Source: Hyphomonas sp. CY54-11-8 (GTDB taxonomy: Bacteria; Pseudomonadota; Alphaproteobacteria; Caulobacterales; Hyphomonadaceae). From it: DNA of 64,000 bases. The stretch covers positions 124,001 through 188,000 of the forward strand of contig NZ_AWFD01000038.1 in the NCBI RefSeq assembly GCF_000682735.1. The letters run 5' to 3'. The notes beneath the pieces were generated by a model that worked only from the letters and a program-made list of their open reading frames with translations, was not told the DNA's origin and ran no database searches. A program made the position numbers and the translations under genes. Of this stretch, positions 9,031 through 18,541 are shown in pieces (position 1 is the stretch's first letter; the number at the start of each line of letters is the position of its first letter).

Positions 9031-11912
9031 CAGCATTCGGCCCCTTCCTGTTCGGCGCACCCTGGGCACTGGCCGCCTTGATCGCCCTGCCGGTGATCTG
9101 GTGGATCCTGCGCGCCACCCCGCCTGCACCAAAGGACATTGAGCTACCGTCCCTGCGCATCCTCGAAGGCATGGAGCCGAAGGAAGAAACCCCGGCCCGC
9201 ACGCCGTGGTGGGTCTGGCTGATCCGGACCCTGGCCGTCACCGCCGCGATCCTCGGTCTCTCTCAGCCCGTCTACGCGCCAGGTGCCAAGACGGAATCTG
9301 TTGAAGGATCAGGCCCACTCCTGATCGTGATCGACAATGGCTGGCCATCTGCCCCACGCTGGAGTGAGCTCGTTAATGCCGCCACAGCGACGCTCGACAC
9401 GGGCAGCCGCGACATGCCAGTCCACCTGCTGCTGACCGCGCCGCAGCAACTGAACAACGACCCTGCAGAACGGCTGAGCACCACCGATGCCGCAAAGCGC
9501 ATATCGTCCTTGAGACCGCAAGCCTGGAGCACGGACCGCGCAGACGCCATCGCCCGGCTGGAAGAATCCGGACTGAAACCGGGCCGCATCTTCTGGGCCA
9601 GCGATGGTCTGGAAAACGCCGGAGGCCGGGCCTTCGCGGCAGATCTATCTGCTCGTGCCCCGCTCACCGTGTTTGCTGCTCCCCCGCATGCGCCCGCGGC
9701 CATCACCCGGCTGAACTCAGAAACAGACTCCGTTTCGGTCACGCTCCGCCGGGTCGACTCCCGCGGGGAAGAACGCGCCTTTGTCTCTGCCCTGACGCTA
9801 GACGGCTCCGCGCTCGCAACTTCCGAGGCGACATTTGTCGATGGAGCCAATGAAGCCAGCGCCGATTTCACCATCCCCGCCGCAGCCCTTGCGCGCATTG
9901 CCCGCTTCACTGTGACCGGCCGGCAAGGGGCCGGCACTGTTTGGCTTTGGGACTCTTCTGACCGCTCCCGCCGTGTGGGCCTCGTCGATGCAGGTGCGGT
10001 TGCGCAGCCTCTGCTTTCGGACATGCACTATGTGCGCAAGGCGCTGGAACCGTTCGCCTCCATCACCGAAGGCACCGTCGAAACGCTGGTGGCTGAATCG
10101 CCAGATGCGATCATCCTCACAGATGTCGGGCAGATCCTGCCGGAAGACGAAAAGCGGCTGGCGGACTGGGTGGAAAACGGCGGCGCGCTGATCCGCTTTG
10201 CCGGGCCACGTCTTGCTGCGCAGGGGGATGACCTGCTGCCCGTGCCGCTGCGCCGTGCGTCGCGCGCGCTTGGCGGCGCCCTCGCCTGGGATGAACCGCA
10301 GGCCCTTGCCCCATTTTCCGACACCTCTCCGTTCGACGGACTGGACGTGCCGCCGGACGTACGGGTCACGCAGCAGGTCCTCGCCCGTCCGGGACCGGAG
10401 CTTTCGAACCATACCTGGGCCCGCCTTGCAGATGGTTCGCCGCTGGTCACGGCCGATGGGCGCGGTGCCGGAACAATTATCCTGTTCCACATCACAGCCG
10501 GGCCAGACTGGGCCAACCTTGCCTACTCCGACCTCTTCCCGCAAATGCTGCGCCGCTGCATAGCCGCCGGCCGGGGCGAGTCTGTGAATGACGAGGAAGG
10601 CGCCTACACACCCAAGCTGATTCTGGACGGGTACGGACGGCTGGAATCGCCCGGCCCGGCGGCTGCACCGCTCAAGGCAGCGGACTTTGATACGCTTGAG
10701 CCATCCGAGGCGCATCCGCCCGGGCTTTACCAGGGGCCCGCAGGCACGCGCGCACTCAATGCCGCGCGAAACGCAAAGCCGGACCTTATCGCGTCCTGGC
10801 CGCCTGCTGCCCGCCTGCTGGGGGATGCCGAGGCACGATCGTTGCGTCTTGCCGGACCGTTGTTGGCCTTTGCTGCACTACTTCTCGCGCTGGACCTGTT
10901 TATCGCCCTGCTCGTTGCCGGCCACCTACCACGCCTGAGCCGAAAAACAGGTATGGCGGCGGTTGTGCTGGCGGCAGGCCTGTCCCTTGTTTCGGCGCCC
11001 GACGCCAGCGCGCAGGAATATCAATACCGGCTGATGCCGGACGGCACATATCGCCGCGTTGCAACCGGTCCCACCATTATTCCTCTACCAAAAGGCAATG
11101 CGCCACAGTCGGACGTCGACGCGGCCCTGCGGATGCGGTTCGGTTATGTAAAGACGCCCGACATCGCCCTCAATGAACGGGCCCGGTCCGGTCTGTTCGG
11201 CTTGTCGACGACACTGTTCAGCCGCACCTCCGTCGAACCGGACATGCCGGACGAACTGGATCTCGAATCCAGCCCGCTGGAGCTCTATCCGCTCATTTAC
11301 TTCGCCGTGCCTCAGGGCGCCGCGCCATTGTCGGAGAAGGCCATTGCGCGGCTGAACGCTTATCTACGTTCCGGCGGTGCCCTGGTGATTGATACGCGGG
11401 ACGGTGACACCCCCGGCTCCACTGAAATCACGCGGCTTGAAAACCTGCTCGAAGGACTGGATGCACCGCCGCTCCAACCAGTGCCGAGCAACCACGTCCT
11501 GACCCGGTCTTTCTATCTGCTGTCGGACTTTCCGGGTCGCTACGCTGATCGCCAGCTCTGGATTGAACAAGCTGGATCAGCGTCCGCCCCGCGCGGCGAT
11601 GGAGTCTCCGGTCTGTTCATCGGGGATGCCGACTGGATTTCCGCCTGGGCAATCGATGAACGGGGACGTGATCTTTATTCCGTTGATGGCGGCGAGGACC
11701 AACGCGAAATGGCCCGGCGCTTTGGCGTCAATCTCGTCATGTATATTCTGACGGGCAGCTACAAGGACGATCAGGTCCACCTGCCTGCCCTGCTGGAGCG
11801 TCTGGGTGAAAGCGATGGCGGCACCGATAGTTTCGGTCCACGCTCTCGCCCGCCGGGCAACAACCGGGATAATGACGAGCCGCAATTCCTGCCGAATGGA
11901 ATGCCGCAATGA
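9027..11912 (+). CDS. BatA-like N-terminus plus DUF4159 membrane protein
   Basis: Large protein of 961 residues. Order seen: two N-terminal helices (about 7-28 and 60-82) of the BatA or double-transmembrane type; a VWA-like segment where the metal site is degenerate (VIDNGWPSA instead of DxSxS); a central glutamine-amidotransferase-like fold (AIILTDVGQILPEDEKRLADWVENGGALIRFAGP); a membrane segment near 560-650; then a DUF4159 domain (FGYVKTPDIALN, YPLIYFAVP, YLRSGGALVIDTRDGD). A proline and asparagine rich tail ends it. It overlaps both neighbours by ATGA, indicating coupling. The degenerate metal site suggests a structural rather than ligand-binding VWA. Function is unknown. Confidence 0.92.
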   Translation: MTAFGPFLFGAPWALAALIALPVIWWILRATPPAPKDIELPSLRILEGMEPKEETPARTPWWVWLIRTLAVTAAILGLSQPVYAPGAKTESVEGSGPLLIVIDNGWPSAPRWSELVNAATATLDTGSRDMPVHLLLTAPQQLNNDPAERLSTTDAAKRISSLRPQAWSTDRADAIARLEESGLKPGRIFWASDGLENAGGRAFAADLSARAPLTVFAAPPHAPAAITRLNSETDSVSVTLRRVDSRGEERAFVSALTLDGSALATSEATFVDGANEASADFTIPAAALARIARFTVTGRQGAGTVWLWDSSDRSRRVGLVDAGAVAQPLLSDMHYVRKALEPFASITEGTVETLVAESPDAIILTDVGQILPEDEKRLADWVENGGALIRFAGPRLAAQGDDLLPVPLRRASRALGGALAWDEPQALAPFSDTSPFDGLDVPPDVRVTQQVLARPGPELSNHTWARLADGSPLVTADGRGAGTIILFHITAGPDWANLAYSDLFPQMLRRCIAAGRGESVNDEEGAYTPKLILDGYGRLESPGPAAAPLKAADFDTLEPSEAHPPGLYQGPAGTRALNAARNAKPDLIASWPPAARLLGDAEARSLRLAGPLLAFAALLLALDLFIALLVAGHLPRLSRKTGMAAVVLAAGLSLVSAPDASAQEYQYRLMPDGTYRRVATGPTIIPLPKGNAPQSDVDAALRMRFGYVKTPDIALNERARSGLFGLSTTLFSRTSVEPDMPDELDLESSPLELYPLIYFAVPQGAAPLSEKAIARLNAYLRSGGALVIDTRDGDTPGSTEITRLENLLEGLDAPPLQPVPSNHVLTRSFYLLSDFPGRYADRQLWIEQAGSASAPRGDGVSGLFIGDADWISAWAIDERGRDLYSVDGGEDQREMARRFGVNLVMYILTGSYKDDQVHLPALLERLGESDGGTDSFGPRSRPPGNNRDNDEPQFLPNGMPQ

Positions 11913-13948
11913 TCGAAGCTGTCCGCATCGGGTTCGATCCCTTTCTTGGTTGGCCAGTCCTCTGGGCCGTATCCGGCATCGCTGTGCTGGCATGGCTGGC
12001 CTATATTTTCCTGCGGGGCCGAGCCTGGCTGACACGCGGGCTGGGCCTGACGCTGCTCGCTGCGGCGCTTTCCAATCCAAGCCTTGTGCATGAAGAACGC
12101 GAACCCCTGCCCTCCGTGGCAGCCGTAGTGCTTGATCGTTCCGAAAGTATGGATATCGGCGACCGGGCAGCCGCCGCCCGCAAGGCCTATGACGAGGTGC
12201 AGGCGAAACTTGCCGAAGACCCAAGCCTCGAAGTCCGCGTTCTGGAGAGTGATCCGAACGATGATGGCACGCATCTTTACAGCGCGCTGGAAGGCCTGAT
12301 GGCCGATGTGCCGCGTGACCGGATCGCAGGTGCCATCCTGATTACCGATGGTCAGCTGCATGACGTTCCAGGCAAACCGGATGCGGAAGGCGTGATCGGC
12401 CCGGTCCACAGCCTGATTGTGGGTGACCCCGACCGGGGCGACCGCCGGGTCGAACTGGTCGAAGCGCCAAGCTTCGGCATCGTCGGCGAGACGGCAGACC
12501 TGATCGTGCGGGTGGATGATCCTGACGGCGGCGAGATTGATCTCGATGTATCGGTCAATGGCGGTATTCCGGAACGCGTGCGCGTGAAAGCCGGAGAAGC
12601 GACCCCGCTTCCGATCAATATCGAACGGCGCGGCGAGAACATCGTCGTGGTTGAAGCGCCGCCCGGCCGGCAGGAACTGACCATGGCGAACAACCGAACG
12701 GCCGCGAGCCTGGCCGGTGTACGCGATCGTCTCCGTGTTCTGCTCGTCACCGGCAAGCCGAACCAGGCGGGCCGCACCTGGCGGGACCTGCTGAAGTCTG
12801 ACCCTTCCGTCGACCTTGTCCACTTCACGATCCTGCGGCCGCCCTACAAGAGCGACAACGCCACCGAAGACGAACTGGCCTTGATCGCCTTCCCCACCGA
12901 GGAATTGTTCGAAGCAAAGCTCACGGAATTCGATCTCATCATCTTCGACCAGTATGAGCGCCGGGGCGTGATCACGCAGACCTATCTCGCGAATATGGCG
13001 CGCTATGTGACCGAGGGCGGCGCTTTGCTGATCGCAGCCGGTGAGGATTTTGCCGGCCCGGCGAGTCTCGCCCGCTCTCCCCTCGCCTCTGTGCTCCCAG
13101 CCGCGCCTACCGGTGTGGTCCGGACAGGTGAATTCGTTCCCGCCCTCACGGAAGCCGGAAAACGCCACGCCGTGACCGCGCCTTTGGAAGGACGCAGATG
13201 GGGCGGCTGGATGCGTTATATCGAGTCGACCGCCGAAACAGGTGATACGGTGCTTGCTGCGCCCGACGGGAAGCCGCTCCTGGTATTGGACCGTGTCGGC
13301 AAAGGCCGGGTCGGCATGCTGATGTCCGACCAGATCTGGCTGTGGGCCAGAGGCTATGATGGCGGGGGACCGTTCGCAGAGATGATCCGCAGGGTCGTTC
13401 ACTGGTTGATGAAAGAACCGGAACTTGAGGAACGCCGTCTCAAGCTCACTGCCGAAGGCGATACCGCCAGAGTTGAACTTCGCAGCCTGATGGACACAGC
13501 CCCGCCGCTGCAGATCGAAACACCGGAAGGCGAAACGATAGAACCGGCCTGGACTGAAACCGGCCCCGGTATTTTCACCGCCGAGGCACCCATCGACCAG
13601 CTGGGCCTTTACCGCGCCCGGGCCGGCGGACTCGAAACCGTCGCCCTGAACGGACCGGCAAACCCTAAGGAATATGCCGACCTTCAGTCCACGATCAAAG
13701 TGTTGCAGCCATTGGCGCGTGCAACGGGTGGCGGTGTGTTCCGCTTGAACGCCGACGGATCCGGCCTGCCGGATATCCGCCGCTCTGGCGCACGAGGCAT
13801 TTCTGCGGGCGGCAACTGGCTGGGCCTGCGCGAACGCGGCGCTTATGCCGTCCGCTCCTCTTCCAGCCAGGCCCTGTTGCCCGGCATTGCCGCCGCCGCC
13901 CTGCTGGTTCTCTTCCTGCTGCTCGCCTGGCGCCGCGAGGGCCGATAG
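11909..13948 (+). CDS. VWA and amidotransferase-like membrane protein, last gene of MoxR operon
   Basis: Protein of 679 residues. Two helices lie near the N-terminus (about 15-57) and one at the C-terminus (about 650-675), with a large domain in between, probably periplasmic. A VWA-like domain with intact DxSxS appears as LDRSESMDIGD, and a later ITDGQLHD fits the family. The middle carries a class-I amidotransferase-like or ThuA-like fold (RVLLVTGKPNQAGRTWRDLL, LIIFDQYERRG, YVTEGGALLIAAGEDFAG), lacking an obvious catalytic Cys. It overlaps the DUF4159 gene by ATGA. The intact metal site here, against the degenerate one in its partner, suggests this is the ligand-binding VWA of the module. 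Confidence 0.9.
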   Translation: MIEAVRIGFDPFLGWPVLWAVSGIAVLAWLAYIFLRGRAWLTRGLGLTLLAAALSNPSLVHEEREPLPSVAAVVLDRSESMDIGDRAAAARKAYDEVQAKLAEDPSLEVRVLESDPNDDGTHLYSALEGLMADVPRDRIAGAILITDGQLHDVPGKPDAEGVIGPVHSLIVGDPDRGDRRVELVEAPSFGIVGETADLIVRVDDPDGGEIDLDVSVNGGIPERVRVKAGEATPLPINIERRGENIVVVEAPPGRQELTMANNRTAASLAGVRDRLRVLLVTGKPNQAGRTWRDLLKSDPSVDLVHFTILRPPYKSDNATEDELALIAFPTEELFEAKLTEFDLIIFDQYERRGVITQTYLANMARYVTEGGALLIAAGEDFAGPASLARSPLASVLPAAPTGVVRTGEFVPALTEAGKRHAVTAPLEGRRWGGWMRYIESTAETGDTVLAAPDGKPLLVLDRVGKGRVGMLMSDQIWLWARGYDGGGPFAEMIRRVVHWLMKEPELEERRLKLTAEGDTARVELRSLMDTAPPLQIETPEGETIEPAWTETGPGIFTAEAPIDQLGLYRARAGGLETVALNGPANPKEYADLQSTIKVLQPLARATGGGVFRLNADGSGLPDIRRSGARGISAGGNWLGLRERGAYAVRSSSSQALLPGIAAAALLVLFLLLAWRREGR

Positions 13949-13964
13949 AATTCACCCGGCCTGC

Positions 13965-15623
13965 TTACGCAGCTTCCGGATTGACCGCCATGCGGGCAGC
14001 TGCCGGTGCGGCGCCTTCCAGCTTCGGTTTCGGCATCAGGAATAAGGCAAAGAAGACGATTACAAACCAGATCGCAACGACGTGGAAACAGTCTCGGAAG
14101 GCCAGCACCTGGGCCTCGGCAGAGACCTGCCGTCCGATCACGCCAAATGCGTTCTGGAATGCCGGCAGCACGGCCATGCCGTTGCGTTCCAGTTCCTGCG
14201 CATAAATTGCATGCTGGTAGAGCATTTCGGCGTTTGCTTCATTCATACCCACAGAAAGGTGATCGCCGTGAAAGATCAGACGGCGCTGTAGCAAGATCGC
14301 CAACAGGTTCACCCCGAATGCGCCGCCGACCTGCATCAGGAAGGAGACGCCACCGGTTGCCGAGGCGAGCAGATGCGGCGGAGAGGCGCGCACCGCGGTC
14401 GTGTTCGCCGGCGGCATGCAGAAACTGATTCCGACGCGCGACAGGAAGATCCAGCCGACCAGAACCCAATAAGGTGTGAGTGCAGTAACCCCCGCCAGCA
14501 GGTAAGCTGCCGCAGCGAAACTGAGAATGCCGAATGCCAGCAGGAAGCGGGCATCCACCCGGTCTGTCAGGCGTCCGGCGATGGGAAAGCCGACCACCAT
14601 GGCGAGGCCGGCCGGAATCATCATCACACCCGCCGCGGTTGGCGAATAATGCTGCACCATCTGGACGAAGAGCGGGATCAGGTAGGTGGACGCATAAATG
14701 GCGATACCAGTCGCCGAAATGATCAATCCCGCGGACCAGAATTGCCGGTACATGAAGATCGCCGGATTCAGCGCCGGGAACGGATGCCGACGTTCCCACA
14801 AGACGAAACTGATGCCGCCAATCACACCGACGGTGAATTTCAGATAGGTGATGTCGGAATCCCAGCCATCGCGGTTCGCTCCTGCAAAGGCCGACAGCAG
14901 GCTGACGATGGAAATGGTGAGGAGACCCAGCCCCTGCCAGTCGAGCGGCGGACGGGTACGGACATTGGGGTCCTCCCCCGTCGGCATCAGGAAAGGGGCG
15001 ACGCTAAGCGCGACGAATGCAAGCGGCAAAGTGGCGACGAACACCAGACGCCAGCTTGCAAGGTCCACAGCAATCCCACCCAGTGCCGGGCCAAAGGCAG
15101 GTGCCAGGACGACACCAATGGAAAAAATGCCCATCGCCGTGCCGCGCTGATTGTCCGGGAAGGTCTGGAAGATCAGGAACATCGACATGGGCTGCAGGAG
15201 CCCGGCGGAAATACCCTGCAGAGCGCGCGACAGGATCAGCATTTCCAGCGTCGTCGATACCGCCCCCATCAGAGAGCCGACAATGAACAGGCACATGCCC
15301 ACGACATAGGTCGCCCGCGGACCATAGGTGTGCATCGCCCAGGCATTTGCCAGCATGGCGATGGTGGACGAGGCGAGAAAGGCCGTCGACATCCATTGCG
15401 CCTGGTCCTGACCGAGACCAAAGGCGCCGATGATCGCAGGCAGCGCAACATTTACTGTTGTCGCCGCCAGCATCGTGGCGAGCGATCCGGTCAGCATCGC
15501 GCCGAGCAGGATCCAGCGATAATTCGGGCCGAATTGTTCAAAGCGCCGCCTGACGGCGGACCCGGCCATGGCCGGAATGTCATGTGCCGGAACCTTGCCG
15601 GGTGAGGCCGCTGCCGTACTCAC
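13965..15623 (-). CDS. DHA2-family drug/proton antiporter (EmrB/QacA type)
   Basis: Inner-membrane major facilitator with about 14 helices that exports drugs or other amphiphiles in exchange for protons. It has 552 residues. Features are WILLGAMLTGSLATMLAATTVNVALPAI in helix 1, WMSTAFLASSTIAMLANAW, GPRATYVVGM, and ALQGISAGLLQPMSM, the usual motif A to C region of the DHA2 group. The start is GTG at 15623, overlapping the stop of the adjacent HlyD-like gene as GTGA. The pair makes an EmrAB-type unit; the outer-membrane channel is not encoded nearby. Substrates cannot be told from sequence. Confidence 0.94.
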   Translation of the reverse strand: MSTAAASPGKVPAHDIPAMAGSAVRRRFEQFGPNYRWILLGAMLTGSLATMLAATTVNVALPAIIGAFGLGQDQAQWMSTAFLASSTIAMLANAWAMHTYGPRATYVVGMCLFIVGSLMGAVSTTLEMLILSRALQGISAGLLQPMSMFLIFQTFPDNQRGTAMGIFSIGVVLAPAFGPALGGIAVDLASWRLVFVATLPLAFVALSVAPFLMPTGEDPNVRTRPPLDWQGLGLLTISIVSLLSAFAGANRDGWDSDITYLKFTVGVIGGISFVLWERRHPFPALNPAIFMYRQFWSAGLIISATGIAIYASTYLIPLFVQMVQHYSPTAAGVMMIPAGLAMVVGFPIAGRLTDRVDARFLLAFGILSFAAAAYLLAGVTALTPYWVLVGWIFLSRVGISFCMPPANTTAVRASPPHLLASATGGVSFLMQVGGAFGVNLLAILLQRRLIFHGDHLSVGMNEANAEMLYQHAIYAQELERNGMAVLPAFQNAFGVIGRQVSAEAQVLAFRDCFHVVAIWFVIVFFALFLMPKPKLEGAAPAAARMAVNPEAA

Positions 15624-16786
15624 GCCGGATCTTCGGCGGCCTGCTTGCGGATCCGGACCGTCACCATGGTTCCCGGCCGCAGGCGCAGGCCCGGATCGTC
15701 CAGATCGATTCGGACCGTGATGCGTTGGGTGATCTTCGTGAACACGCCATTGGCGTTGGGATTCGGCATCATGGCGGATTCAGCCAGCGTGGCATTGTGA
15801 ATCCGGGTCACATGGCCTGTGATCTTTGCGCCCGGATGACTGTCCGCTTTCACACGCACTTCTGCGCCAGTGTCAACTTTCCGGATGTCGGTTTCCTTGA
15901 TATTCGCCGACACCCAGACCGCATCCGGATCATGCATCAGCGCGACACGGAAACCGCGCAGGGAATGCTCTCCGGTATCGTAGAAAAGCTCGTCGATCAC
16001 CCCGTCGATGGGCGCGCGGATCGTATGCTGTTCCACAACAACGCGCTGGGCATCCACGCGCGCTTCGGCCTGCTGCAACGAGGCGCGCAGGACGCCGAGG
16101 TCCAGCTCGATCAGGCGGACTTCCTCTCCCTGTATGGAGGCGGTCCTCTGTTCGGCGCGGGCACTGTCCCGGTCCGCCTCGGCCCGCAGCAGGCCCTGGC
16201 GGGCCGTGTCCAGCGCGTTGCGTGCCTGATCCAGCGCGCTCTGTGGAACAAGCCCCCGATCGAACAGGCCTTGGGTGCGGTCGAAATCCAGCTGGGCCGT
16301 TTCAAGATCTGAACGCGCCGCTTCGACGGAAGCCGACGCCGACTGTGTGCCGGCGCGACGGGCAGCGACCTCACTGCCCGCCTTGGACGAAGCCAGCCCG
16401 ATCCGAGCCTCTTCCCGGGCGATTTCAGCCCTGAGGCGGTTTGCCTGGGCTTCGTATTCGGCCAGCGTATAGGCCGCTTCCCGGTCATCGATTGTATAGA
16501 TGACGTCGCCCGCCTTCACGATGTCGCCCGCCGACACGCGCTGTGAGGTGATTTTGCCTGAAATATCCGTCGAAACGGCGATCATGTCCGCCGCGATCCG
16601 TGCGTCGGAAGTCGACACATAAGCGGCCCGGTCCGCCAGAAAGCGGAAAAGTCCCAACAAAACCAGCAGAACAAGGCCCGCGATCAGCCCCAAACGCACA
16701 CGCGGATTGCGTAGATGTGCGGTCAGCGGCGCGCGAGACGGCTGGATGGTTTCGATTTCCGGCGTAACTTGTGTGTTTCCGTCCAT
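15620..16786 (-). CDS. HlyD-family periplasmic adaptor (EmrA type)
   Basis: Membrane fusion protein that links the inner-membrane EmrB-like pump to an outer-membrane channel. From the ATG at 16786 it has 388 residues; another in-frame ATG at 16837 would add 17 residues (MAARERNGPG...), and the choice is uncertain. One anchor helix (LGLIAGLVLLVLLGLFRFLAD) is followed by the biotinyl-lipoyl-like half motifs (VSTDISGKITSQRVSAGDIVKAGDVIYTIDD), a long alpha-hairpin rich in Ala, Glu and Arg, and a beta-barrel segment (IRAPIDGVIDELFYDTGE). The stop overlaps the pump gene start. It is divergent from a serine hydrolase gene across about 200 bp. Confidence 0.92.
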   Translation of the reverse strand: MDGNTQVTPEIETIQPSRAPLTAHLRNPRVRLGLIAGLVLLVLLGLFRFLADRAAYVSTSDARIAADMIAVSTDISGKITSQRVSAGDIVKAGDVIYTIDDREAAYTLAEYEAQANRLRAEIAREEARIGLASSKAGSEVAARRAGTQSASASVEAARSDLETAQLDFDRTQGLFDRGLVPQSALDQARNALDTARQGLLRAEADRDSARAEQRTASIQGEEVRLIELDLGVLRASLQQAEARVDAQRVVVEQHTIRAPIDGVIDELFYDTGEHSLRGFRVALMHDPDAVWVSANIKETDIRKVDTGAEVRVKADSHPGAKITGHVTRIHNATLAESAMMPNPNANGVFTKITQRITVRIDLDDPGLRLRPGTMVTVRIRKQAAEDPA

Positions 16787-16985
16787 GCCTCTTGCCGTGG
16801 CCTTGCGACCCGGTCCGTTTCTCTCCCTTGCGGCCATTCCGGACAGTTTTGAGTACCGTCTCTGTATTCCGCATTACACTTATGAACGTGACATTCCGCT
16901 AAGGCAATCAAGCCCCCTTCTTGCGTCGCCCCGGCGGGGTCTGTTTAGCTGCCGCAAACACCACAAATTCGGGGAGGCCATTCCA

Positions 16986-18032
16986 ATGCCATTCGATCTT
17001 CCATTGCCGCCCCTGCCTGATCAGCCGGCAGGAGTCGCATGGCCCACAAAGGCCTGGTCCGAAGGCACGCCCGCGCCGGGAACGGATACCGCCCGCCTGG
17101 AAAGCCTGCTGGACCGGGCTTTCGCAGACCCTGCCCCGGGTACAATGGGCGAGACACATGCGTTCCTTGCGGTTCAGGGAGGCAGGATCGTTGCCGAACG
17201 ATACTGGCGCGATTTCACCCCCGGCAGCACTTTCCCGTCCTGGTCTGAGGCCAAATCCATCACGCAGGCGCTGATCGGCATTCTCGTGCGCGAAGGCAGG
17301 ATCGATATCCACGCGCCGGCGGACGTGCCGGAATGGCAAGGGGCGGATGATCCACGAGGTGTCATTACGCTGGACATGCTGTTGCGAATGTCCAGCGGAT
17401 TGAAGTTCGTTGAGGATTATGTGCCGGGCTCCGTTTCAGACGTGATCGAAATGCTGTTCGGCAGCGGCCAGGAAGATGTGGCCGCATATGCAGCCGGCCA
17501 GCCGCTGGAGCATGAACCGGATACGTTCTGGAGCTATTCAAGCGGCACATCCAATATTGTGGCGCGCTGCGCCGCCCGCGCCCTGGACGCTCAAGGAGAG
17601 GCATTCAGGGACTTCATGTTCCGTGAACTATTCACCCCGATCGGCATGCGCTCTCCTCTTCCGAAATTCGATCCGGCAGGCACATTCATCGGTTCGTCCT
17701 TCTGCTATTGCACCGCACGGGACTTTGCCCGCTTTGGTCTTCTCTATCTGCGCGACGGCGTGTGGGATGGGAACCGCCTCCTGCCGGAAGGCTGGGTCGA
17801 CTATGCCCGCACCCCCACACCTGCAGTCCCGGAAGTCGAAACGCTCGGCTATGGCGCCCACTGGTGGCTCGGCATGGCCGGCCCCGGAAGCTTCTCCTGC
17901 AACGGCTATGAAGGTCAGTACACGGTTCTCGTTCCGGAGAAAGACCTGATCCTCGTCAGACACGGAAAATCTCCTCTGGAAGCCAAGGAAGACGTGCAGG
18001 CCTGGATCGCGGACGTAGCGGACTGTTTCTGA
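16986..18032 (+). CDS. Beta-lactamase-family serine hydrolase
   Basis: Member of the class C beta-lactamase/esterase superfamily, 348 residues. The start at 16986 is chosen because GGGGAGG sits about 9 bases upstream and family similarity begins there; longer in-frame reading overlaps the divergent efflux gene. The catalytic Ser and Lys appear in SWSEAKS (S-x-x-K), the Tyr in WSYSSGTSN, and a late HWWLGMAG-GSFSCNGYEGQY segment fits this subgroup. No signal peptide is visible, so it is probably cytoplasmic and more likely an esterase or amidase than an antibiotic resistance enzyme. Ends at a strong hairpin shared with the convergent gene. Confidence 0.88.
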   Translation: MPFDLPLPPLPDQPAGVAWPTKAWSEGTPAPGTDTARLESLLDRAFADPAPGTMGETHAFLAVQGGRIVAERYWRDFTPGSTFPSWSEAKSITQALIGILVREGRIDIHAPADVPEWQGADDPRGVITLDMLLRMSSGLKFVEDYVPGSVSDVIEMLFGSGQEDVAAYAAGQPLEHEPDTFWSYSSGTSNIVARCAARALDAQGEAFRDFMFRELFTPIGMRSPLPKFDPAGTFIGSSFCYCTARDFARFGLLYLRDGVWDGNRLLPEGWVDYARTPTPAVPEVETLGYGAHWWLGMAGPGSFSCNGYEGQYTVLVPEKDLILVRHGKSPLEAKEDVQAWIADVADCF

Positions 18033-18046
18033 TTCCGGCAGCCGCA

Positions 18047-18073
18047 ACATGACCGGCACCGGGCCGGTCATGT
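18047..18073. terminator. Perfect hairpin between convergent genes
   Basis: An 11-bp perfect stem, ACATGACCGGC paired with GCCGGTCATGT, around a 5-base loop lies between the serine hydrolase stop (18032) and the end of the VOC gene (18087). There is no T-run on either side. Its symmetry and position suggest a bidirectional terminator or mRNA 3'-end stabiliser. Confidence 0.6.
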
Positions 18074-18086
18074 CACTCTCGCGGAT

Positions 18087-18482
18087 TCAGGACCGCGGCG
18101 AAAAGCCGTTGTGAATGGCTTCCAGCTTGTTGCCGAACGGGTCCTTCACAAAACAGGTATAGATATCTGGGGTCGGATAACCCGGGCGTGGACCGGGTGC
18201 ACCGGCGTCTGTACCGCCCTGCGCCAGCGCAGCCTTGTGGAATGCGTTCACCGCATCCCGGCTGGTCGCGTTAAAGCAGATGTGCGTCCCGTTGCCTGGC
18301 GTGTATACCGCTCCGTTCTCCGGAACCATGACGAGGAACTGAACCGCCCCGTCGCCGTATGCTGCAAAGCCTTGCGTGGCAGCCAGGCGGCTGACACCCA
18401 GTGCCTGAAGGACCGCATCATAGAACGCGCAGGCCGGCTCAATGGACGGCACGCCCACGCTCAGATGGTCGATGATATTCAT
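18087..18482 (-). CDS. VOC-family glyoxalase-like protein
   Basis: Protein of 131 residues with the vicinal oxygen chelate fold (glyoxalase/bleomycin-resistance family). It begins with the typical IDHLSVGVPSIEPACAFYDAVLQALG and ends with IYTCFVKDPFGNKLEAIH; the first His and the C-terminal Glu are positions used for metal binding in the family. The reaction is unknown: members include lactoylglutathione lyases, dioxygenases and non-catalytic binders. It is downstream of the YHS gene on the same strand, with a hairpin in the 59-bp gap that may separate the transcripts. Confidence 0.88.
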   Translation of the reverse strand: MNIIDHLSVGVPSIEPACAFYDAVLQALGVSRLAATQGFAAYGDGAVQFLVMVPENGAVYTPGNGTHICFNATSRDAVNAFHKAALAQGGTDAGAPGPRPGYPTPDIYTCFVKDPFGNKLEAIHNGFSPRS

Positions 18483-18503
18483 TGGAATCTCTCAAGGGTA
18501 TAA

Positions 18504-18531
18504 AGGCCGGGCGCCCGGAGGCACCCGGCCT
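18504..18531 (-). terminator. Hairpin after the YHS-domain gene
   Basis: AGGCCGGG and CCCGGCCT form an 8-bp stem just downstream of the minus-strand YHS gene. Read on that strand the stem is followed by TTTATA, a short U-run, so a weak rho-independent terminator is likely. Confidence 0.5.
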
Positions 18532-18541
18532 GTTGGTATGA

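Noticed and set aside
11771-13402. 543-codon minus-strand ORF opposite the VWA gene
   Set aside because: It is antisense to a well supported family member and shows no domain or codon bias of its own.
16707-16985. Upstream extension of the serine hydrolase
   Set aside because: The extra 93 residues overlap the divergent efflux gene, lack family similarity, and a good Shine-Dalgarno supports the start at 16986.
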